Shown here piece after piece: positions 57,880 to 64,000 of a stretch of DNA of 64,000 bases. The DNA is from Calothrix sp. HK-06 (GTDB taxonomy: Bacteria; Cyanobacteriota; Cyanobacteriia; Cyanobacteriales; Nostocaceae). The stretch is from positions 62,001 through 126,000 of the forward strand of contig NZ_MRCD01000006.1 in NCBI RefSeq assembly GCF_001904745.1, in the 5' to 3' direction. A program made the translations under genes and the position numbers. Numbering within the stretch: position 1 is the first letter of the stretch; each line of letters begins with the position of its first letter. The notes beneath the pieces are model-generated. The model was not told the origin of the DNA. It saw nothing but the letters and a program-made list of their open reading frames with translations, and ran no database searches.

Positions 57880-58656
57880 ATGGCACAGCGCTACGTGCGA
57901 GTTCAAAGTCAAGAAGGGCAGATTTTTTATGGTTTGCTCCAGTTATCGCTTGATGTGGTTGTATTAGATGCACCTCCTTGGATGCAAGGTCAACCCACAG
58001 ATTTAACGTTGGCGCCAGATAGTTATCACATTCTTGCTCCTTGTGCGCCATCTAAAATTGTAGCGGTTGGAAAAAATTATGCGGATCATGCTGAAGAAAT
58101 GGGTACTCCCGTACCAACAGAACCGCTAATATTTATGAAGCCACCAACAACTGTAATTGCCTATAAAGAAAACATCATGTATCCTCCTCAATCGCAGCGT
58201 GTAGATTATGAGGGAGAATTGGCGTTAGTAATAGGCGCCCCTACAGTTGGTTGTACACCTTCTGAAGCGACTGATAAAATATGGGGTTACACAATTGCCA
58301 ATGATGTAACGGCACGAGATTTGCAGTCAAAAGATGGACAATGGACGCGAGCAAAGGGGTTTGACAGTTTCTGTCCTATTGGTCCTTGGATTGTACGCGA
58401 AATCAATCCTGGCGCCCGCTTGCAAACTTTTCTAAATGACGATACCAAACCAGTACAATCGGCATGTATTGACCAAATGGTGTTTTCGCCAGATTATTTA
58501 GTGTCATATATAAGTCAAGTGATGACGCTATTACCTGGAGATGTCGTGTTGACAGGTACACCACTTGGAGTTGGACCACTTCAATTAGGAGACCGCATCC
58601 GTGTTGAAATTGAAGGAATTGGTCGTTTAGAAAATATAGTGGTAGCGCGCTCTTAA
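57880..58656 (+). CDS. Fumarylacetoacetate hydrolase-family protein
   Basis: 258 residues. The catalytic core has CAPSKIVAVGKNYADHAEEMG, FMKPPTTVIAYKENI, the metal ligands in VDYEGELALVIG, the DVTARDLQSKDGQWTRAKGFDSFCPIGPWIV block and DVVLTGTPLGVGPLQLGD. Members hydrolyse or decarboxylate beta-keto acids (acylpyruvase, oxaloacetate decarboxylase, isomerases in aromatic breakdown). The natural substrate cannot be decided. Confidence 0.92.
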   Translation: MAQRYVRVQSQEGQIFYGLLQLSLDVVVLDAPPWMQGQPTDLTLAPDSYHILAPCAPSKIVAVGKNYADHAEEMGTPVPTEPLIFMKPPTTVIAYKENIMYPPQSQRVDYEGELALVIGAPTVGCTPSEATDKIWGYTIANDVTARDLQSKDGQWTRAKGFDSFCPIGPWIVREINPGARLQTFLNDDTKPVQSACIDQMVFSPDYLVSYISQVMTLLPGDVVLTGTPLGVGPLQLGDRIRVEIEGIGRLENIVVARS

Positions 58657-58682
58657 CGATGAAAGCTATTTACGTGCTACTA

Positions 58683-59174
58683 CTAACGAACTTGCATATA
58701 AACTGCATCTGAAATTGCTGGAATTTCTGCGTAACGTCCAAGTATTGATTGCACAATTGAATACGCAGATGCAACAACAATACCAAGAAAAATTGTTGTG
58801 GCTAAGGTAGAGAGCGCGAACCCATTACCTGTAATACCAATCAACTCTAGTACTATAGTGCATAAAATAATCACAATATCTAAAAGAATTGCCTGCATCG
58901 TGTTAAAGCGAATAAAGTGGGGCACTCTTTCATTTCGGACTACTAGCATAAATAAGGCAAAAAATATAATCAACCCACCCAGCCCAAACGGGAAGCTGCG
59001 AGCGATTGTATTATAGACAGCTGATACTGCGAACAGAGGACTAAATACTACCGCGAGAGGTGGAAACTCTGACAGTAAAGGTCTACCAAAATTCGATACC
59101 TCTATCAAAGGAAGTAAATAAGGTAAACAAGCAAAAATACGGTCTTTGACGGTTGTCGAGCCGCGCCAACTCAT
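58683..59174 (-). CDS. Tic20-family protein
   Basis: 163 residues with four hydrophobic helices. KDRIFACLPYLLPLIEVSNFG and FIRFNTMQAILLDIVIILC match the cyanobacterial homologues of the chloroplast inner-envelope import channel Tic20. The bacterial function is unresolved. It is convergent with the FAH gene. Confidence 0.88.
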   Translation of the reverse strand: MSWRGSTTVKDRIFACLPYLLPLIEVSNFGRPLLSEFPPLAVVFSPLFAVSAVYNTIARSFPFGLGGLIIFFALFMLVVRNERVPHFIRFNTMQAILLDIVIILCTIVLELIGITGNGFALSTLATTIFLGIVVASAYSIVQSILGRYAEIPAISDAVYMQVR

Positions 59175-59612
59175 CCTACGTTCTCCTATGCCTAACAGTA
59201 ACGCTATATATATCTAGGATAACGTAGTAATCGCTGCTTGGCATTGTATAGCCATTTCACAGGCGCCAACACATGGAATCGGTGCCAACATATGGAACAG
59301 GCTTTCCGACCTGTGCTACTGCTATAATAAATAATATTAAGTTTGTACGGATATTTTAGTATAAATCTTTATTAATACTGCAAAATCTGGTATAATTTGC
59401 GATTTGCTGAATAGAGGCGAAATGTAGGATAAAGCTGGGAAAAGAGTTTTAGAAAAGGCGTGAATCCCTAACATGGACACGTGTTTTTTTGTTAGTATTC
59501 AAAAAAAACCATGATTGTCATGCCATTGCTTTTTAGGAGGCAATTGTAAGTAATTGTAAAGAATACTTGAAACGGGTAATTAAAACAATAGTAAATCTCA
59601 AACCAAACTTGA
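59175..59612. other. Intergenic region with 19-bp tandem duplication
   Basis: 438 bp between divergent genes. Two tandem 19-mers, ggcgccaacacatggaatc (59262-59280) and ggtgccaacatatggaaca (59281-59299), differ at a few positions. An AGGAGG at 59537 is followed by no sizeable frame. Otherwise unremarkable. Confidence 0.55.
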
Positions 59613-60050
59613 ATGTCGGATTATTCTCAAGAAAACTTCCCATTACGGTCTGTAGCAGTGACAAATAGTCCGTTTAAAGCCACTCAATTAAACAGCGATG
59701 ATGCCAGTGCCCGACTTGCTTTTTCAGCAGCAGAGGCAGCATCTGACCGCAAAGCAGGAGACATTGTGATACTTAGAGTCGCGGATGTTTCTTACATTGC
59801 AGACTATTTTGTGGTGACAACAGGCTTTTCACGTGTTCAGGTTCGAGCAGTTGCTGATGCGATTGAAGACAAAATCAAAGAGGATTTGCAACGTGTTCCC
59901 CTACGGATAGAAGGGAAAGCAGAAGGAAATTGGGTGCTGTATGACTACGGTGATGTCATAGTTCACGTTATGATGCCTAAAGAGCGCGAATTTTATAATT
60001 TGGAAGCTTTTTGGGGTCATGCCGAACGTATCGATTTTACAAATGAGTGA
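59613..60050 (+). CDS. rsfS: Ribosome silencing factor RsfS
   Basis: 145 residues. The DUF143 core (about 30-140) has AAEAASDRKAGDIVILRVADVSYIADYFVVTTG, IEGKAEGNWVLYDYGDVIVHVM and EREFYNLEAFW. RsfS binds L14 on the 50S subunit and blocks subunit joining when nutrients are short. First gene of a run with CGLD27 (23 bp gap) and asparaginase. Confidence 0.95.
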   Translation: MSDYSQENFPLRSVAVTNSPFKATQLNSDDASARLAFSAAEAASDRKAGDIVILRVADVSYIADYFVVTTGFSRVQVRAVADAIEDKIKEDLQRVPLRIEGKAEGNWVLYDYGDVIVHVMMPKEREFYNLEAFWGHAERIDFTNE

Positions 60051-60073
60051 AGCTTGCCTGTGCGGAGTGAGCC

Positions 60074-60571
60074 ATGACTAAGTCTTCTGTTTCATGTCCA
60101 GTGCCAACCGAGCAACAACCCGTCAACGAATATGAACAGTTGAAATCGGCTTGGTTGTTTCGCGATTGTACTGCCTCTATACGGGAGTACACAATTAGAA
60201 TCGCTTGGATTTACGGTTTGTCCTGGCTAATTGCTGGTCCATTGTCTGCTGCTAGTTTTCCTCCTCACAAGTTCATTGCTCAGTTTGCTCTTAGTGCTGC
60301 TGCTGGAGCTAGTATTGGCGTTGTACTTGTATTGGTGCGATTGTACTTGGGGTGGTCATACGTGCGCGACCGTCTTTTCAGCCCGGTAATATTTTATGAA
60401 GAGTCGGGATGGTATGACGGTCAAACTTGGGCAAAGCCAACAGAGATACTAACGCGCGACCGTTTGATAGTCACGTATCAAATTCAACCAATTTTGCGGC
60501 GCCTGCAACTGACGTTTGCCCTTATGCTGGTGTTGTACATTGCTGGTACTATAGTTTGGCAGATTATATAA
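60074..60571 (+). CDS. CGLD27 family protein (DUF1230)
   Basis: 165 residues with two or three hydrophobic helices (about 45-65, 80-105 and 145-163). PVPTEQQPVNEYEQLKSAWLF at the start and FYEESGWYDGQTWAKPTEILTRDRLI identify CGLD27, conserved in cyanobacteria, algae and plants; the plant member has been linked to iron-deficiency adaptation. Located between rsfS and an asparaginase on one strand, probably one transcript. Confidence 0.9.
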   Translation: MTKSSVSCPVPTEQQPVNEYEQLKSAWLFRDCTASIREYTIRIAWIYGLSWLIAGPLSAASFPPHKFIAQFALSAAAGASIGVVLVLVRLYLGWSYVRDRLFSPVIFYEESGWYDGQTWAKPTEILTRDRLIVTYQIQPILRRLQLTFALMLVLYIAGTIVWQII

Positions 60572-60595
60572 AAAGTATTGAGCATAAACGCAGCA

Positions 60596-61543
60596 ATGGC
60601 AAAAAGAACTCAAGCCGCAGCATTGGAAGTCAGGTTGCTGCGTGAAGGTATTATTGAATCTCGACACACAGTACAAGCTGTGGTGTCAGATGAACGAGGC
60701 AGAGTTTTATCAGTTGCAGGCAATGCTGAAACCGCTACATTTGTACGTTCGGCACTTAAGCCGTTTCAAGCACTTTGTGTGACAACAACAGGAACTCTCG
60801 AACGTTATGACTTGAGTGATAAAGATTTAGCTATTATCACTAGTTCGCACAAAGGCAGTATTGAGCAGGTGCGGCAAGTTTTTAATATTCTCTGGCGGGC
60901 AGATATTGACCCTACTGCACTGCAATGCCCAGTTCCCGAAGGTAAACGAAGTCGCTTAGAATACAATTGTTCTGGAAAACATGCTGGAATGCTCGCGGTT
61001 TGTCAGCAGCGACATTTCCCTTTACATAGTTATTTAGACCGTAAACATCCAGTTCAGCAAATAATCATTGGTAAAGTAGCGGAATTGCTACGGATGCCAG
61101 CAGATGAATTTATTAGCGTTCATGATGACTGTGGAGTTCCAACATATTTATTACAGCTAGCACAAATGGCACATTTGTACGCCAAACTTGCCGAGCGTAG
61201 CAATTTAGATATGGAGAGAATTGTACGCGCGATGACGCATCATCCGGTAATGGTGGCTGGAGATGGAGAGTTTGACACCGAATTAATGCGCCATTGCCCA
61301 GGAGAACTCGTTAGTAAAGCGGGAGCAGAAGGTGTGCAGTGTATTAGTAGGCTCGGCGAAGGTATGGGACTGGCGATTAAAGTTATAGATGGAGCAAAGC
61401 GAGCCAGAAATGCCGCCGCAATTCATTTACTCCAGCAAATGGGGTGGATTTCTCCTTCTACTGCCCAAGCAATGGCAGAAAAATTTATGAACCTCGGTCA
61501 GTATAAGCGTTTGGAAGTTATTGGAGAATTATCATTTTTATAG
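60596..61543 (+). CDS. Asparaginase (AnsA/asparaginase II family)
   Basis: 315 residues. LEVRLLREGIIESRHTVQAVVSDERG, TFVRSALKPFQALCVTTTG, ITSSHKGSIEQV, NCSGKHAGMLAVCQ, and DDCGVPTYLLQLAQMA fit the rhizobial-type asparaginase II family, which hydrolyses asparagine to aspartate and ammonia. The ATG at 60596 (MAKRTQAAA) is chosen; a TTG at 60578 also opens the frame but sits seven bases after the preceding gene's stop. Confidence 0.9.
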   Translation: MAKRTQAAALEVRLLREGIIESRHTVQAVVSDERGRVLSVAGNAETATFVRSALKPFQALCVTTTGTLERYDLSDKDLAIITSSHKGSIEQVRQVFNILWRADIDPTALQCPVPEGKRSRLEYNCSGKHAGMLAVCQQRHFPLHSYLDRKHPVQQIIIGKVAELLRMPADEFISVHDDCGVPTYLLQLAQMAHLYAKLAERSNLDMERIVRAMTHHPVMVAGDGEFDTELMRHCPGELVSKAGAEGVQCISRLGEGMGLAIKVIDGAKRARNAAAIHLLQQMGWISPSTAQAMAEKFMNLGQYKRLEVIGELSFL

Positions 61544-61572
61544 TTGCCAAATTTAGAACTTGAGTATATACT
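61544..61572 (+). promoter_or_regulatory. Sigma70-type promoter of initiator tRNA gene
   Basis: TTGCCA (61544-61549), a 17-bp spacer, and TATACT (61567-61572). Transcription would begin near 61579, just before the tRNA at 61585. Confidence 0.65.
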
Positions 61573-61584
61573 ATAAAAAGACGA

Positions 61585-61661
<77 letters not shown>

Positions 61662-61664
61662 ATT

Positions 61665-61700
61665 AAAAAACTCTGTAGTTAATACTTACAGAGTTTTTTT
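61665..61700 (+). terminator. tRNA-fMet terminator
   Basis: CTCTGTA (61671) pairs with TACAGAG and is followed by seven T; an A-run precedes the stem. Confidence 0.92.
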
Positions 61701-61790
61701 ATGTCTATACGTTTTTAAAGTCTAAGAATAGGTAGACTAAAGGCTGCTTTTCGACTTATTATTATTGATTGTGAGTTTTTCGATAAAACA

Positions 61791-62153
61791 ATGAACGCTC
61801 AAGAAATTATCCGCTCAATAGAAGCGGAGCAGCTAAAATCAGACTTGCCTGACATTTACGTCGGCGATACAGTCAAAGTCGGTGTAAAAATCAAAGAAGG
61901 CGAAAAATTTCGCGTTCAGCCTTACGAAGGTGTAGTAATAGCCAAGCGTAATGGTGGCATTAACGAAACTATTACTGTCCGTCGTGTATTCCAAGGCATT
62001 GGTGTTGAACGAGTTTTCTTGCTTCATTCTCCCCGTATTGACAGCATTAAGATTATTCGTCGTGGTAAAGTTCGTCGTGCAAAACTTTACTATCTACGCG
62101 ACCGTGTTGGTAAGGCAACCCGCATTAAACAGCGGTTTGACCGTTCTTTGTAA
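61791..62153 (+). CDS. rplS: 50S ribosomal protein L19
   Basis: 120 residues. [55 protein letters not shown] and [25 protein letters not shown] are characteristic L19 sequence. It sits at the 30S-50S interface. It precedes trnW, secE, nusG and rplK, the conserved cyanobacterial gene order. Confidence 0.97.
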   Translation: MNAQEIIRSIEAEQLKSDLPDIYVGDTVKVGVKIKEGEKFRVQPYEGVVIAKRNGGINETITVRRVFQGIGVERVFLLHSPRIDSIKIIRRGKVRRAKLYYLRDRVGKATRIKQRFDRSL

Positions 62154-62260
62154 AGAACGGCTGACATCGGGGAAAATCATTGTGATAGCGGCTTTTGCCG
62201 CTTAGTCTTTTCCCAATAGCCAAATTTTTATTTTTTATAAAAATATTGCCCAAGTTGCGT

Positions 62261-62266
62261 TATAAT
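62261..62266 (+). promoter_or_regulatory. -10 element upstream of tRNA-Trp
   Basis: A perfect TATAAT hexamer 43 bp before the tRNA. No good -35 element lies 17 bp upstream. Confidence 0.45.
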
Positions 62267-62308
62267 GGTGAAAGTTCAGCGTTTGGGACTGAATTAAAGA
62301 CATTACAA

Positions 62309-62381
62309 GCGCTCTTAGTTCAGTTGGTAGAACGCAGGTCTCCAAAACCTGATGTCGGGGGTTCAAGTCCTCCAGGGCGCG
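62309..62381 (+). tRNA. tRNA-Trp (CCA)
   Basis: 73 nt without encoded CCA. Acceptor GCGCTCT/AGGGCGC (one G-T pair), anticodon arm CAGGT-CTCCAAA-ACCTG giving anticodon CCA, T loop TTCAAGT. The discriminator base is G. It lies between rplS and secE, as in other cyanobacteria. Confidence 0.96.
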
Positions 62382-62610
62382 CTCTCAATAGAAGGATTGC
62401 AACCCGAAAGATTTCAAAAATCTTGTAGTATTAACCACAAGACAAGAAAATTTCGGGTAGAATCTTATTAACTATTATTTACAGCTCTTGCTTCGAGTTG
62501 TTGAAATTAGGAGCTAGAGCTGTAAGTTGTTGACTGGATGTATGAATCTCGTTAAGAATTGATTATTCTTAGCGGCAGGCACTTTTGATAGCGAAAAGGG
62601 AGGTGAAACC

Positions 62611-62835
62611 GTGAGCAAAAAAAACGAAGCTGAAATAGCAGAAACTTCGGGTGGGTTCAGCGTCAACAAATTTGTTGAAGGCACTAAAGAAGAGTTCGAG
62701 AAAGTGGTTTGGCCCAGTCGCAAGCAAGTAATTAGTGAGTCAGCGGCTGTATTGTTAATGGTGACACTTTCAGCAGCGTTGATTTTTTTAGTTGATAAAC
62801 TCTTTACGTGGGGCGCCCAACAGGTATTCGGATGA
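62611..62835 (+). CDS. secE: Preprotein translocase subunit SecE
   Basis: 74 residues with one C-terminal membrane helix (about 45-68). FVEGTKEEFEKVVWPSRKQVISES is the conserved SecE amphipathic region. It clamps the SecY halves of the translocon. The start codon is GTG, preceded by AGGGAGG. Its stop codon overlaps the nusG start (ATGA), so the two are translationally coupled. Confidence 0.95.
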   Translation: MSKKNEAEIAETSGGFSVNKFVEGTKEEFEKVVWPSRKQVISESAAVLLMVTLSAALIFLVDKLFTWGAQQVFG

Positions 62836-63473
62836 CTTCTGTAACAGACTCTGGTTACAACGAACAAGCTTTGCACTCTGACGAAACCGGGCAAGATAAT
62901 GCTTCCTCAAAGGTTTCTCGCTGGTATGCAGTGCAAGTAGCATCGGGTTGTGAAAAGCGTGTTAAAACAAACTTGGAGCAGCGCATTCAAACATTTGATG
63001 TAGCTGATAAAATACTTCAGGTGGAGATACCACACACACCCGCCGTCAAAATCCGTAAAGATGGTAGTCGCCATCAAACCGAAGAAAAAGTCTTCCCCGG
63101 TTACGTGCTGGTGAGGATGATCATGAATGATGATGTCTGGCAGGTAGTACGCAACACCACCCATGTAATTAACTTCGTGGGGGCAGAGCAAAAACGCGGA
63201 ACAGGTAGAAGTCGCGGTCACGTTAAACCCGTACCGTTGAGTAATTCTGAAGTCGAGCGAATCTTTAAGCAGACTACCGAACAGCAAGAAGTCGTCAAGA
63301 TTGATATGACGACGGGTGATAAGATAATTGTGCTTTCTGGTCCATTTAAAGACTTTGAAGGTGAGGTGATTGAAGTTAGCCCAGAGCGGAGTAAACTTAA
63401 AGCCTTACTATCAATATTTGGACGAGATACACCGGTCGAACTAGAATTCAATCAGGTAGAGAAACAGAGCTAA
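62832..63473 (+). CDS. nusG: Transcription termination/antitermination factor NusG
   Basis: 213 residues. NGN domain (about 30-140: WYAVQVASGCEKRVKTNLEQRI, EEKVFPGYVLVRMIMNDDVWQVVRNT) and a C-terminal KOW domain (VLSGPFKDFEGEVIEVSPERSKLKALLSIFGRDTPVELEF). It binds RNA polymerase and Rho or the ribosome. The ATG at 62832 overlaps the secE stop. The frame extends upstream to 62808, but inside secE. Confidence 0.96.
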   Translation: MTSVTDSGYNEQALHSDETGQDNASSKVSRWYAVQVASGCEKRVKTNLEQRIQTFDVADKILQVEIPHTPAVKIRKDGSRHQTEEKVFPGYVLVRMIMNDDVWQVVRNTTHVINFVGAEQKRGTGRSRGHVKPVPLSNSEVERIFKQTTEQQEVVKIDMTTGDKIIVLSGPFKDFEGEVIEVSPERSKLKALLSIFGRDTPVELEFNQVEKQS

Positions 63474-63479
63474 AACAAA

Positions 63480-63905
63480 ATGGCGAAGAAAGTTGTAGCG
63501 GTTATTAAGTTGGCACTTAACGCAGGTAAAGCCAACCCAGCACCGCCTGTAGGTCCCGCGCTTGGTCAGCACGGTGTTAATATCATGATGTTCTGCAAAG
63601 AATATAATGCCAAAACAGCCGACCAAGCTGGGATGATTATTCCTGTAGAAATATCAGTATTTGAAGACCGGAGTTTTACATTCATCCTCAAAACTCCTCC
63701 TGCTTCGGTACTAATTAAAAAAGCGGCAAAAATCGAAACAGGGTCGAATGAACCGAATAAAAAGAAAGTCGGTTCAATTACGAAAACCCAGTTACGTGAA
63801 ATAGCCCAAACAAAAATGCCCGACTTGAATGCCAACGATATTGATGCAGCAATGAACATCATCGCTGGTACCGCAAGAAACATGGGTGTTACAGTTACAG
63901 AGTAG
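63480..63905 (+). CDS. rplK: 50S ribosomal protein L11
   Basis: 141 residues. [63 protein letters not shown] and the C-terminal [20 protein letters not shown] are hallmark L11. It forms the GTPase-associated centre and is needed for the stringent response. Six bp after nusG. The TAG stop lies at the start of a GTAGAGGCGGG hairpin repeat. Confidence 0.97.
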   Translation: MAKKVVAVIKLALNAGKANPAPPVGPALGQHGVNIMMFCKEYNAKTADQAGMIIPVEISVFEDRSFTFILKTPPASVLIKKAAKIETGSNEPNKKKVGSITKTQLREIAQTKMPDLNANDIDAAMNIIAGTARNMGVTVTE

Positions 63906-63961
63906 AGGCGGGTTCACCTAAATTTTTCATTGTTATCCCAAGATATAGATAAACCCGCCCG
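63903..63961. repeat. GAGGCGGGTT hairpin between rplK and the following gene
   Basis: GAGGCGGGTT (63905-63914) pairs with AAACCCGCCC (63951-63960). It contains part of the rplK stop codon. If transcribed it would sit in the leader of the downstream gene (expected rplA) that lies beyond the window; the last 40 bases hold no start. Confidence 0.8.
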
Positions 63962-64000
63962 TACAGTAAAATTTTATCGGGGGAGAGGCTAATTGCTTCG

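Noticed and set aside
57744-57953. 69-codon frame upstream of the FAH-family gene
   Set aside because: Overlaps the FAH start in another frame and has no recognisable features.

Overview
The window comes from a filamentous, probably heterocyst-forming cyanobacterium of the order Nostocales. Evidence for a cyanobacterium: psaA-psaB, Thf1/Psb29, NdhS, a CpcT/CpeT-family protein, CGLD27, Tic20, a Psb35-like peptide and O2-dependent HemF. Evidence for Nostocales: a Mo-dependent-nitrogenase-family protein, a GH100 neutral invertase and many heptanucleotide tandem repeats between genes. The DNA is AT-rich. It is almost entirely chromosomal housekeeping sequence: no transposase, integrase, CRISPR array or complete defence island was recognised. 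The genus cannot be fixed from the sequence alone.

Layout. 1-7.4 kb: end of a GNAT acetyltransferase, an AtzE/AtzG amidase pair next to an AbgT-type transporter, DUF952, a thioredoxin-NHL protein and a proline-rich lipoprotein. 7.4-12.6 kb: psaA-psaB with a strong terminator. 12.8-24 kb: an unassigned gene, an Old Yellow Enzyme, a GCS2-family ligase, a TerB/Mo-nitrogenase-domain protein, obgE, a tyrosine phosphatase, a 53-residue LysM microprotein, aroE, a Nudix hydrolase, folK and a class A penicillin-binding protein with an Arg/Ser tail. 24-28 kb: Psb35-like peptide, TerB protein, rsmB, invertase. 28-29.8 kb: a long AT-rich gap. 29.8-42.9 kb: unknown protein, nucleotidyltransferase, a DUF1232 gene with an in-frame stop, ExbB/ExbD, holin-like protein, thf1, CpcT/CpeT-like, STAS, hemF, SRPBCC, mrp/apbC, rodA, ndhS and a HAS-barrel-like protein. 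43-54.4 kb: CPA2 antiporter, UDP-xylose pathway (ugd plus decarboxylase), DUF2993, PHP, purM, sodB, TerB-like acidic protein, argG. 54.6-64 kb: DedA, STAS, coiled-coil protein, rpsF, FAH hydrolase, Tic20, rsfS-CGLD27-asparaginase, initiator tRNA, then the translation/transcription block rplS-trnW-secE-nusG-rplK running off the end towards rplA.

The most distinctive property lies in the DNA rather than in any one gene. The palindrome GGCGCC occurs about 100 times by eye count (about 4 expected at this GC content), GATC is strongly depleted (about 17-20 sites), and no copy of the usual cyanobacterial HIP1 octamer was seen. This fits an 'alternate HIP' genome. Several families of short palindromic and tandem repeats are also present. 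Some supply stop codons to neighbouring genes, and one 28-bp palindrome sits in frame inside the amidase gene. A DUF1232 gene carries a single in-frame TAG with conserved-looking sequence continuing on both sides of it.
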